NCBI RefSeq assembly: GCF_000315625.1
Contig: NW_005434670.1
Location: 342,606 to 406,605 of the forward strand
DNA from: Guillardia theta CCMP2712
Taxonomy: Eukaryota > Cryptophyceae > Pyrenomonadales > Geminigeraceae
Length of the DNA stretch: 64,000 nt
Direction of reading: 5' to 3'
Shown: positions 10,549 to 20,764 of the stretch, one piece after another
Layout of the letters: each line of letters begins with the position of its first letter
Numbering within the stretch: the stretch's first letter is position 1
Program-made: the position numbers and the translations under genes
Notes under the pieces: model-generated
Told to the model about the DNA's origin: nothing
Seen by the model: only the letters and a program-made list of their open reading frames with translations
Databases searched by the model: none

Positions 10549-10784
10549 GGGTTCGGCGGCGGCCACCGCGACATCGCTGGCATGGCCGCGCGGGGAACTT
10601 GTCCTGCGCGCCGTTAAGTGAAGGTATCAGTTAAGCTTGGGGGACAGCAGTCGGCAGGATTAGGTTTGGTTCTCGCTGTCTTTTCTCTTCTCGCCGTTTG
10701 GGCCTGTGCGACAGTGTCAGGGTCAAGCCTCCTCGACTCTCCTGATTGTCCTCGTACTGATTTTTAACTTAACTTTGAGTAAAA
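10549..10784 (+). mobile_element. 236 bp insertion in array unit 2
   Basis: Absent from units 1, 3 and 4. It interrupts the unit exactly between the TATA-like box (CATAAAAG) and GAGGAAGCTTGG, 46 bases before the ORF. It starts GGGTTCGGCGGCGGCC and ends CGTACTGATTTTTAACTT then AACTTTGAGTAAAA. Its interior (GTTTGGTTCTCGC, CTTTTCTCTTCTCGCCGTTTG, GTGCGACAGTGTCAG) recurs at 44716-44790 in front of another copy of the end motif, so this is a repeat family and not private sequence. AAAAG occurs on both sides but is off by one G from a perfect target duplication. No ORF; non-autonomous. Confidence 0.8.
10767..10783 (+). repeat. Dispersed motif, copy 3 (end of the 236 bp insertion)
   Basis: ACTTAACTTTGAGTAAA at the right end of the insertion, preceded by GTACTGATTTTTA. 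Confidence 0.9.
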
Positions 10785-10830
10785 GAGGAAGCTTGGCTGC
10801 TGTGGAGCATACATTTCGAGCAACGACAGC

Positions 10831-11307
10831 ATGACACCAACCGATATGAGCGCCTTCGTCGAGCTATGGGGCTCCTCGCCCTGCGTGAGCCCCGTCAGCA
10901 GCAGCACCAACCTCGTCTGCGACTTCTCGCTCCTCCAGGCTCATCACAGCGACATGGCGTTCCTCCAAGACTGGGAGGCGATGGAGACAAGGACCATGGC
11001 GAACAAGCACGCAGAGGAGGAAAAGGAGGAGGAAAAGGAGGAGGAGTCAGCCAGGCGATGCAGGCCAAGCCGAGGCGTAGACGGGGAGAGCAAGCATCAC
11101 GAGGACTGCGCCCGCGGGGCGAGGGAGGGAAGGTGCAACGCCAGGGACGGATGCTGTACCGCCCCCAGGTGGGGATCTAGAACGAGGGACACGAGAGTAC
11201 CCAGGGCAGGATGCCGAGCCGGGCAGGGCTCTTCTCTTCTGTGTAAAGCGAGCGGAGGGAGGGGGAGAGGCTTGGTATGTAGTATAGGCGTGTATGCGGA
11301 TCAATAA
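10831..11307 (+). CDS. Array ORF, unit 2
   Basis: Predicted 158-residue protein identical to unit 1. Here the TATA-like box lies 236 bp further upstream because of the insertion at 10549-10784, so this copy may be silent or use sequences inside the insertion as its promoter. Confidence 0.5.
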   Translation: MTPTDMSAFVELWGSSPCVSPVSSSTNLVCDFSLLQAHHSDMAFLQDWEAMETRTMANKHAEEEKEEEKEEESARRCRPSRGVDGESKHHEDCARGAREGRCNARDGCCTAPRWGSRTRDTRVPRAGCRAGQGSSLLCKASGGRGRGLVCSIGVYADQ

Positions 11308-11310
11308 ACA

Positions 11311-11823
11311 TAGAGACCCTCACAACCTCATCGGGCCTTGTGTACTCCCTTACCTTCCTCTTGAAGGGATGGTGTCGGTCCTCGTGCGGCAGCACAGTCC
11401 AGCACTGCCGCTAGCGATGGCCGTATGATACAAGGCAGCATGCACGTCACGGTGAGCGGCTAAGGCCGCCGTTCGCAAGTGACGAGGCCTGGCTGGAGCC
11501 TGTGAGAGAAGCGTTTATAGCTCTGTTCTACGCCTACAGGTGTGTACGGGCGAGAGAGCTCGATCCGCAGGGCCGTTGCGATGGCTGTTACAGGCAACGT
11601 GGTGGACCGTGAGGACTCGGCTCGTCTTGTCACTGCGAGCTCTGGCTCCTGACACAGCCCAGTGTCAGTGAGCTTTGGAGTTCTGCTCCGAGTGTCGGCC
11701 ACAACTTGATATCAGACATGGGGTAAGCCACCCGGATTGCTCTGTCTCAGTCGGTAACTTGACTCAAACGTCTACGAGCCTGTTGACTCTCAGCTCATAT
11801 CACTGTACGAGGGGGTGACGGTA
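11311..11823 (+). repeat. TA-bounded segment, forward orientation (unit 2)
   Basis: 513 bp starting TAGAGACCCTCACAACC and ending GGGGGTGACGGTA. Same orientation in unit 3 (from 13102) and unit 4 (from 14897, truncated at 15243). Inverted in unit 1. Confidence 0.9.
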
Positions 11824-12621
11824 CGGTTTCACGGGCACTGAAGTTAGCTGCCAGCAGCCTGAGTCACGGGCAAGTTGGCTGCCCGCGGCCTGTCACTCAG
11901 GCTGTGCCGGCTTGATGATTGGAACTTCGGAACCTGTCACTTGATTCAGGCACGGTGCCGAGGGAAAACCGATCAGTATTGATCGCATCATAGTAAACAG
12001 ATTATGGGATCGGACAATCTTTACTCAAAGTTAAGTCGGATGCCCGGCCGTTGAAGCTTTGACTCTCGCTGACGATCCGATGGTTTGAAAAGAGTTCAAG
12101 TGTGTTTCACGACAACCCCTAAGCTCACCCTTTGGTCGATCCAGCCGTAAGCAACCGGTGTCCGTGCCAGCCTAAAGTCAATCCTCGAGATCAGGGGAGT
12201 CCCGTTCCCCAACTTTGTGACTGGAGAGTCCCGTCACGGCCCTCTCTGAGCCACGGGTACTCTCATAGTGCGGGGATAGGGATCGGACCGGTGGTGAGAG
12301 GCGGGGGCCGGGTCCACGGCTTCGCCATGGTTGCCGTTTAACTGGATGAGGCTCAGCCCCGGGCCTTTAGCCCGTCACGCCCGACGTGACGATGTTTACC
12401 ACCAGATGCGCCCGAAAGTCCACGCCGGAAGTGGGAAGAGACCTTAAGACAGGTGGGGTAGTGACTGATAGGGCAAGACCCGGGACATTGTCCTACTTTC
12501 CAGGGGTGTAAGGCTGCCCTGATTCCCCCAGGGGTGGGGGTACCGGAGTGAGTGGAGCTCCCAGGCACATAAAAGGAGGAAGCTTGGCTGCTGTGGAGCA
12601 TACATTTCGAGCAACGACAGC

Positions 12622-13098
12622 ATGACACCAACCGATATGAGCGCCTTCGTCGAGCTATGGGGCTCCTCGCCCTGCGTGAGCCCCGTCAGCAGCAGCACCA
12701 ACCTCGTCTGCGACTTCTCGCTCCTCCAGGCTCATCACAGCGACATGGCGTTCCTCCAAGACTGGGAGGCGATGGAGACAAGGACCATGGCGAACAAGCA
12801 CGCAGAGGAGGAAAAGGAGGAGGAAAAGGAGGAGGAGTCAGCCAGGCGATGCAGGCCAAGCCGAGGCGTAGACGGGGAGAGCAAGCATCACGAGGACTGC
12901 GCCCGCGGGGCGAGGGAGGGAAGGTGCAACGCCAGGGACGGATGCTGTACCGCCCCCAGGTGGGGATCTAGAACGAGGGACACGAGAGTACCCAGGGCAG
13001 GATGCCGAGCCGGGCAGGGCTCTTCTCTTCTGTGTAAAGCGAGCGGAGGGAGGGGGAGAGGCTTGGTATGTAGTATAGGCGTGTATGCGGATCAATAA
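12622..13098 (+). CDS. Array ORF, unit 3
   Basis: Predicted protein identical to units 1 and 2, with the TATA-like box at 12568 and AATAAA overlapping the stop. Of the four copies it has the most complete unit context. Confidence 0.5.
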   Translation: MTPTDMSAFVELWGSSPCVSPVSSSTNLVCDFSLLQAHHSDMAFLQDWEAMETRTMANKHAEEEKEEEKEEESARRCRPSRGVDGESKHHEDCARGAREGRCNARDGCCTAPRWGSRTRDTRVPRAGCRAGQGSSLLCKASGGRGRGLVCSIGVYADQ

Positions 13099-14412
13099 AC
13101 ATAGAGACCCTCACAACCTCATCGGGCCTTGTGTGATCCCTTACCTTCCTCTTGAAGGGATGGTGTCGGTCCTCGTGCGGCAGCACAGTCCAGCACTGCC
13201 GCTAGCGATGGCCGTATGATACAAGGCAGCATGCACGTCACGGTGAGCGGCTAAGGCCGCCGTTCGCAAGTGACGAGGCCTGGCTGGAGCCTGTGAGAGA
13301 AGCGTTTATAGCTCTGTTCTACGCCTACAGGTGTGTACGGGCGAGAGAGCTCGATCCGCAGGGCCGTTGCGATGGCTGTTACAGGCAACGTGGTGGACCG
13401 TGAGGACTTGGCTCGTCTTGTCACTGCGAGCTCTGGCTCCTGACACAGCCCAGTGTCAGTGAGCTTTGGAGTTCTGCTCCGAGTGTCGGCCACAACTTGA
13501 TATCAGACATGGGGTAAGCCACCCGGATTGCTCTGTCTCAGTCGGTAACTTGACTCAAACGTCTACGAGCCTGTTGACTCTCAGCTCATATCACTGTACG
13601 AGGGGGTGACGGTACGGTTTCACGGGCACTGAAGTTAGCTGCCAGCAGCCTGAGTCACGGGCAAGTTGGCTGCCCGCGGCCTGTCACTCAGGCTGTGCCG
13701 GCTTGATGATTGGAACTTCGGAACCTGTCACTTGATTCAGGCACGGTGCCGAGGGAAAACCGATCAGTATTGATCGCATCATAGTAAACAGATTATGGGA
13801 TCGGACAATCTTTACTCAAAGTTAAGTCGGATGCCCGGCCGTTGAAGCTTTGACTCTCGCTGACGATCCGATGGTTTGAAAAGAGTTCAAGTGTGTTTCA
13901 CGACAACCCCTAAGCTCACCCTTTGGTCGATCCAGCCGTAAGCAACCGGTGTCCGTGCCAGCCTAAAGTCAATCCTCGAGATCAGGGGAGTCCCGTTCCC
14001 CAACTTTGTGACTGGAGAGTCCCGTCACGGCCCTCTCTGAGCCACGGGTACTCTCATAGTGCGGGGATAGGGATCGGACCGGTGGTGAGAGGCGGGGGCC
14101 GGGTCCACGGCTTCGCCATGGTTGCCGTTTAACTGGATGAGGCTCAGCCCCGGGCCTTTAGCCCGTCACGCCCGACGTGACGATGTTTACCACCAGATGC
14201 GCCCGAAAGTCCACGCCGGAAGTGGGAAGAGACCTTAAGACAGGTGGGGTAGTGACTGATAGGGCAAGACCCGGGACATTGTCCTACTTTCCAGGGGTGT
14301 AAGGCTGCCCTGATTCCCCCAGGGGTGGGGGTACCGGAGTGAGTGGAGCTCCCAGGCACATAAAAGGAGGAAGCTTGGCTGCTGTGGAGCATACATTTCG
14401 AGCAACGACAGC

Positions 14413-14893
14413 ATGACACCAACCGATATGAGCGCCCAAGTTCGTCGAGCTATGGGGCTCCTCGCCCTGCGTGAGCCCCGTCAGCAGCAGCACCAACCTC
14501 GTCTGCGACTTCTCGCTCCTCCAGGCTCATCACAGCGACATGGCGTTCCTCCAAGACTGGGAGGCGATGGAGACAAGGATCATGGCGAACAAGCACGCAG
14601 AGGAGGAAAAGGAGGAGGAAAAGGAGGAGGAGTCAGCCAGGCGATGCAGGCCAAGCCGAGGCGTAGACGGGGAGAGCAAGCATCACGAGGACTGCGCCCG
14701 CGGGGCGAGGGAGGGAAGGTGCAACGCCAGGGACGGATGCTGTACCGCCCTCAGGTGGGGATCTAGAACGAGGGACACGAGAGTACCCAGGGCAGGATGC
14801 CGAGCCGGGCAGGGCTCTTCTCTTCTGTGTAAAGCGAGCGGAGGGAGGGGGAGAGGCTTGGTATGTAGTATAGGCGTGTATGCGGATCAATAA
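14413..14893 (+). pseudogene. Array ORF, unit 4, frame changed by a 4-base insertion
   Basis: A CAAG insertion after ATGAGCGCC moves the MTPTDMSA start into the alternative frame, which stays open to 14766 (ends LYRPQVGI). The original frame is still open from 14471 to 14893. There are also two substitutions relative to the other copies: Thr to Ile after METR, and Pro to Leu in the CCTAP region. Either this copy is broken, or it shows that the second frame is the one that matters. Confidence 0.6.
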
Positions 14894-15243
14894 ACATAGA
14901 GACCCTCACAACCTCATCGGGCCTTGTGTGATCCCTTACCTTCCTCTTGAAGGGATGGTGTCGGTCCTCGTGCGGCAGCACAGTCCAGCACTGCCGCTAG
15001 CGATGGCCGTATGATACAAGGCAGCATGCACGTCATGGTGAGCGGCTAAGGCCGCCGTTCGCAAGTGACGAGGCCTGGCTGGAGCCTGTGAGAGAAGCGT
15101 TTATAGCTCTGTTCTACGCCTACAGGTGTGTACGGGCGAGAGAGCTCGATCCGCAGGGCCGTTGCGATGGCTGTTACAGGCAACGTGGTGGACCGTGAGG
15201 ACTCGGCTCGTCTTGTCACTGCGAGCTCTGGCTCCTGACACAG

Positions 15244-16235
15244 TCTGAGCCGCTCTGCCGTTACGGCCCTACCCACGGCTGTTACGTTCACCCTCACTGA
15301 TGGAAGCCAAGTTGCCGGCAGGGCAAGTTTATTGTCAGGCTCTCACTCTATCACCGCACCACATCGACCATTCTTCAATGGCAGGTATCAATCATTCTTC
15401 CTTGAGATGTCTCTTGTGACATGTTACGGTCTGGTTGCTGGTCAATTCGGCGCCTGCTCGTCTGGCACGGTTTTGCATTCCGAATGACTGCATCTGCTTT
15501 CTCTGGCTTTACTCAAAGTTAAGTTAAAAAGCAGTACGCAGTGTCTCTGCAGGTTTGCGGGTGATTGGGTATGTGTGGGGAAGAGGGTATAATATCTAAT
15601 TCTGGGAGGAGGGGTCATTTTCCCAACATCCCAGGGGTGATCAGGACAAGGGGTGCTTCGGATACTTGAAAATTGCCAGGTGCAGCGCAGGTTGATCATG
15701 TAGGAGGTGGGTGGGGTGGGGGGGGTACCCCTACCACCCTCTGATGTAAGAACCCCCTTACTTCTGCGGCCTCCGACGCCGATCGAACCCCCACCCCTAC
15801 CTCTGACCCTCCACAAGCCCCTCCTTTTATCTACATAATTCGCACCAGGTACCCACCCCGTGTGTATTATTTTAGCCCCCACCAACCGTCCCAAAGAGTA
15901 GGTCAGCGCAAGCACGGACAACGGAGGGGCGGGCGAAGGCATGAAGGGCAAGCAGTGGAAGGAGGAGGAGGAAACGTGAAGGCAGGGCTTGGAGAGCAGA
16001 GAGGGGAGGTGCTGCAAGAAGGATCAGGGAATCTATCACACGAAGTTTAAACCGAAGAAAATCTTACATTGGACAAGGCATCACTGAAAAGAATATAATA
16101 GGACCACAGTACAACTGGCGCTGGGACCCGAAGGCAGCATCAGAACTGAAACGGCGAGCAAAGACGAAAAGAGCCCAGTAAAGGTTGAGAGAAGGACAGA
16201 AGTGAAAGATATTGTGGTGCGGTGGTAGTGTGATC
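15244..16235. other. Post-array intergenic region with motif copy and C-rich tract
   Basis: The array ends at 15243. 15508-15524 is a minus-orientation copy of the dispersed motif (TTTACTCAAAGTTAAGT, with AGTACG 10 bases later, so GTACT context is kept). 15600-15850 is strand-biased with G-rich then C-rich runs (GGGGGGGTACCCCTACCACCC). A 191-codon minus-strand frame at 15442-16017 runs through all of this; its composition follows the repeats and I do not accept it as a gene. Confidence 0.5.
15508..15524 (-). repeat. Dispersed motif, copy at 15.5 kb
   Basis: TTTACTCAAAGTTAAGT followed by TAAAAAGCAGTACG. Read on the minus strand it is CGTACTGCTTTTTAACTTAA and onward, matching the extended consensus. 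Confidence 0.9.
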
Positions 16236-17318
16236 ATGCACGGAAATTCGGGGCGATCGACAAGCGTTGGCGACATCCGTTGTCAAGAATGTGGGGCAAG
16301 ATTCTCGACCAACTTTCAAATGGGGAGCCAGCATGCCTGTAAACGATGTCTCGCTAAGTACAAGAGCTCGCGGAGATGCATCTCATGCGGAGTCAACATC
16401 GTGAGCATTCGATCTTACCCTTCGACTATTACTTCATGGTACTGCTCCACTTGTTCTAACGCGTCCGGATGCCACGCGGATGGCTTGCGATCCACGGAGA
16501 GTCTTGACAGTTACAAGGTCTCTCACCTGAAGTGCAAGATGAAACCCACCACTACTAGTCAGTCCGTCGGATGGGAGAAAATGAGACTCGTTCACAGTCA
16601 CGAGCCCACGAGCACCACCACTACATGCAGGAAGTATGACAATAGTAGGATGATGGGGGAGAAAGCAACGCTTGTAAATACGGAGGTAGGAAGTCCCCTG
16701 GAAACAACAAGCTGTTCCAGCTCTTCGTCACTTGTTCAGACAAGAACACCGGAGATCGAATGTGATCCCTTGGGAACTATCATCGACAGCGTTCACCAAA
16801 AAAGTGATTTGATGCCCCCGGTATGTAATGGACGATGCTTTTAAGACCACGAAAGAGAGGATGATAGAGATATTTGCAAGGATGAAAGGATGAGGGCGTT
16901 TTTGATGATGACGTAGTTTGAAATGGGCGAAGAGCCGAATGATTGAGTGCACTGAATTGATTTGTAGGTTGATCGCAGACATGGCGACAAGGTTGAAAAG
17001 ATGACCAAGAGAGTTGTCGAAGAAAAGGTGGACAAAAACAACAAGGCAAACGATGATGAAAGAAAAGAATGGCATGCTCCTACAGTTTCAAAGGATGCCA
17101 GCAAAGAACGACCACTGAAAAGTTTGAAATTCGTTGAGGATCAGACCCATCATTTTGCAAGCGAGAGGCAACCAGAGGCCAGCAATTCGCAAGGGCCATC
17201 TTGCAGACAACAAGAACTCAAAAGGTCGAGCATGCAGGCGGTAGAGGCGAGGAGATTCTGGGCTGCCAAAGTCGTCTACGAACGAGCGATCCACACAAGA
17301 TTGCCAACCTTTGACTGA
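16236..17318 (+). CDS. Cys-rich (putative zinc-binding) protein of unknown function
   Basis: Two exons, 16236-16820 and 16968-17318, join in phase 0 across a 147-nt intron (donor GTATGT) and give 311 residues. The N-terminal 80 residues carry paired cysteines: CQEC, then CKRC, then CISC, then CSTC, with spacing suited to two zinc sites. I do not recognise the exact family; it is not a canonical GATA, RING or PHD pattern. The rest is Ser/Thr-rich and then strongly charged (VDRRHGDKVEKMTKRVVEEK, SMQAVEARRFWAAKVVYERA), probably helical. Start ATG 16236 was chosen because the upstream in-frame extension relies on a non-ATG codon. A nuclear or RNA-related role is possible but only inferred. Confidence 0.6.
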
Positions 17319-17756
17319 CGTACAAACTTATTTGAGGTCACCTGTTATGATATCTCTAGTTTCTATATGTCTGGTGGTTTGCTATACGAACAAATGTAAC
17401 GTAAGCTGATTCTCGTGATACGAATCCAATGCCTTGATCCCATACCATACCTTGCAGTGCCAAGTTGCAAGTTGATCAATGAAGTTTTCACGGAAAAGAT
17501 TGATTTACTATGTTTACAACACGCGACCTTGATGTCACGAGGGAAAAAATTATTGGTGGTAGAAAGAGCATACAGTGTTCAAGACAGCCAGCAATTCATC
17601 GCGCTCTGTACATTGTGCATTTGCAACGCTGCTGCCGTTATCAAAGTGACAGTACGAGGACTGATGACATCGAACAACATCACGATCACTCCACTGTCAT
17701 GTCGACACGAGGGGATGAGAAAGGGCATAGCGAACAACCCGGACCTGCAGCTCCAG

Positions 17757-20700
17757 TCATTCACCCTCGCTCGCTGCCTCATCACTTTCCTCCACGTCGC
17801 ATTCCTCCTCTCGCTCTATCCGCATGACGCCGATGAAGGCCTGGAGGTGAGCTGAGGAGGTGAAGGCAGGAGGGAGGGAAGACCTCTCGACACATTGGGC
17901 AATGGCGACGTGCAGGTCCGAGATCCCAGATGGCAGTAGCGCAGGCGACACAGACGCCACCTGTTGAGGTTTAGGCGAGGAAGGAAATGAGAAGAATTGG
18001 GATGATGGTGGTGAAGGGTAGGGGAACCCTGACAAGGGAGGATGGGAGAATGACTTGAGCAAGGAGGAGGAGGAGGAGACGATGATCGAGAAGCTTACCA
18101 TGGCCGCACTCGAGGAGGATAGCGTCACTTGCGTGATCCAGACAGACACAGCAGAGCGAGTCAGTAGCTTCTTCACCTTCACCTGGGAGCCTCTTGAGCT
18201 GATACCAGCACGACTCGAGCTTACTACTCTTTTACCTTGCTCCTCCCCCGTTGACGTCAGTGCCTCATGCGAGCTCCGATCCTCCTTCCTCGTCTCTTGG
18301 CTGGCTACGAACACAACGTTGGCGTTGACGCAGCTTGCGATGTTGCCTCGGGTTCCTGCACCATGTCAGAAGATGCGAGAAAAGGCATCGTCCTCGCCTT
18401 CTAGCCTCCTGTACAAGACGTTGGACACCCTCAGCATGCGGGTAGGAGGCGCCTTGGAGGTCGTTATCTCTTCTCCTGACCTTATGACTCTGTGAGATCC
18501 GATGGCTTGCACGCCCTACTGATGTGTCAGCACATTTCCAGCTCCTCGTCTTCCAACCTGCTCGCGGTTGAGGAGACTCCCTTGCATCCTTCCGTGGATC
18601 CACTTGCAGAACATACAGCGAAAGAAACAAAAGACGAAGATGGCAAAAGCGGTTCCTCCGAACCACCACTGCAGGGCCATCAGGTTGAAAACAAGTGCAA
18701 GGGACGTCACCTTCCAGAGCTCGAAAACCGAGCCGAGATGATAGATCACCATAGAAAACTTGTCGTTGGGAACCGAGTCTCCAATCATTCTCACCTCCAC
18801 ATACACTGAAGTGTCCGGGTCCCAGGCGTCAACCTCTACTTGTAGCCCTGCTACTCCATCCGCAGTGTATCCCCACTTGGAGAGCGGCCAAATTCGGGTC
18901 TGCTTGTTGATGGTAGAGTAGCTCGCGATCTGCACTGCAGCCGACAGACTCTGCCACGAGCTGTACGTCCGCACTGAGCTGATGTCAGACGTGCTCGGCA
19001 TCAGCTGGACGAAAGCCTGGCCTGCAAGCCCGCTCTGCGGCTTGAAGGAGAAGAGCTGGACTCGGGAGCTCAGCTGGAAGTTGAAAGTTTTGTCGAGGGA
19101 CACAGGATTCGAGCAGGCGGAGACAGGGAGTACGCGGCAGGTAGCGTTCGCGTCGCTTATCAGCGTCCACGTTGCGAGTGAGTGTCCCAGGCGATGCAGC
19201 ATCAAGGTAGAGGAGGTCTGCAGCCCGTTGGAGGACTGATTGGAGATGGTCTCCTGATACCTCGCGTTCGCCTCTGTCGCTCTCTCGTTGATGTTGCTCC
19301 ACACCTTCACCGTTGGGCTAGCACCGTCTAGACACGTCAAGCTCAAGAAGATGACGGCAGCGTCGAAGCCTTGCGACGGCTGAAAGGAGCGTGAGAGGGA
19401 GCGTGAAAGGAAACAGGAGCGACAGGATGTACCTGGAAGGAGAGCATGACGTGAGACCCTTGCGTGAAGGAAACGTCCAGCCCCTCTAGGGGCAGCGACG
19501 TCACCTGAGCGACAGAGATCAGAGAGAACTCTTGGCAGACAAGCATCTCTGTGCCTGCGAGATGGCTGCCTCCACTCTGACATGCTGACTTTGACCTCCT
19601 GCCTCGACCCTCAGGTAGAGATCCTCTCGCGAGAGCTGCGGCAGGTTGACTGCCCCCGTCCCCTCCACTTTGTACTCGAAGATCGATGAACCCGCCTGCG
19701 TCATCGGAGCCAAGGACCGTCGGAGGTACCAGCACCCCTCGCGTATCTCATCTTTTGAACTCAGGATCTGACTTGACGTGCTTGATAGCTGCTCACTGTT
19801 CAAATCCACTGCAGCTGGCGAGGCCTCAACTTGGGTCCCCGTCTGATTGCGATGCTCAGCCCCTACGTCCTCACTTGTGCGAGTGACAAGAGCTTCAGCT
19901 CTTGAACGAGCTCCAACATCCTTCGCCCCATCCACTGAATTCGTGACGTCCTCATCTGCCATCGTTCCCATCAGGCGCATCAAGATCGGATCACCATCAT
20001 ACGTGGTGTGAAATGAAGAGCAACATTCATGTACACTTCGGCACCGAACTCTCCCACTGCAAGCTTTACAACTTTCGTCTCTGTAGAGGAGCCCGCGTCA
20101 AAGTTCCCATGTTAGTTCGCAAAGCATAACCTCTCGCAGGAACGTCAAGGAAGAAGCTAGTAGCACTCGGTACAACCTCTTCTCGCACGTCATCATGGAT
20201 TCGCTACATTTCAAACGTCATTTGCGCCTTCACCCACTGACAAGAAGTCAACGGAACCGACCTTAAGTTGCAGTTTCGGGCCAGTGCTGACAAAAAAGCA
20301 TACTATCACCGGGTTCACGGGCTCGGGAAGAGACGAGGTACCTTGCAGGGCACAAGAGCGGGACAAACCTGGATCCTCCCTCATCAAAGCATCGAACGCA
20401 ACGCTGGTCCCTCGTAACCTGCCTTCCAGTCAGAGGTTGTACCAACATCTTAACTAGTTTCAGTTGCCTCCAATGGTGAACTGGTAACTGACTGACAAAC
20501 ATCCGTTCGAGGGCCCGAAGGTTCTGCTCAGATGATGTTCAGGGTGATGAAGGGGACAAGGAGAGAAAGACTCAAAGAAATCAGAGTAAGAGAGGAGGGG
20601 AAGGGAGGGGAGGGGAGGGGAGCAATCCGATTGGGGACCAGATTGGAACTACCTGTGCACTGAACACTGGGCCAAGAGATCGATTCACAGGGGTTCGTAT

Positions 20701-20764
20701 CACAGGGGACGGAGAGGAAGGCAGCGAAGAAAAGCAGCAGCAAGGTAAAACTTGAGCCACTCAT
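17757..20764 (-). CDS. Membrane RING-finger protein (putative E3 ubiquitin ligase)
   Basis: A multi-exon minus-strand gene. It starts at ATG 20764 with a signal peptide (MSGSSFTLLLLFFAAFLSVP). A long lumenal or extracellular part follows, including REGCWYLRRSLAPMTQAGSS, FEYKVEGTGAVNLPQLSRED and FDAAVIFLSLTCLDGASP; it looks beta-rich but is unrecognised. Then comes one transmembrane span (LALVFNLMALQWWFGGTAFA and onward, ending in a Cys/Phe-rich stretch) and a cytoplasmic tail. The tail ends in a C3HC4-type RING made by joining two exons in phase: LCCVCLDHASDAILLECGHG, then GVCVACATAIWDLGPARRHC, then PMCRE. The last exon is acidic (EREEECDVEESDEAASEGE). A type I membrane protein with a C-terminal RING suggests ubiquitination at a membrane. 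Internal exon borders between 20500 and 19990 are not resolved. Confidence 0.7.

Larger units (their letters stand above)
8348..15243 (+). repeat. Four-unit tandem array, 1791 bp period
   Basis: Near-identical units place the ORF start ATGACACCAACCGATATG at 8808, 10831, 12622 and 14413. The last two intervals are exactly 1791 bp. The first is 2023, which equals 1791 minus a 4-base indel plus a 236 bp insertion. Unit order: motif-bearing head (copies of TTTACTCAAAGTTAAGT at 9992, 12020 and 13811), CCTCGAGATCAGGGGAGTCCC block, TATA-like box, ORF, AATAAA, then an approximately 0.5 kb segment bounded by TA dinucleotides. In unit 1 that segment is inverted relative to units 2-4. Unit 1 lacks the head and unit 4 breaks off at 15243. 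Between-unit differences are a handful of substitutions and small indels, so the array is young or kept uniform. Confidence 0.95.

Noticed and set aside
8348-15243. rRNA, tRNA, spliced-leader or snRNA gene cluster
   Set aside because: I looked for tRNA arms, 5S boxes and conserved rRNA words in the array unit and found none; the unit has a protein-gene-like layout instead.
15442-16017. 191-codon minus-strand frame
   Set aside because: It runs through a dispersed-motif copy and G/C-rich tracts, and its Pro/Gly/Ser composition follows the repeats; no domain or splice context.
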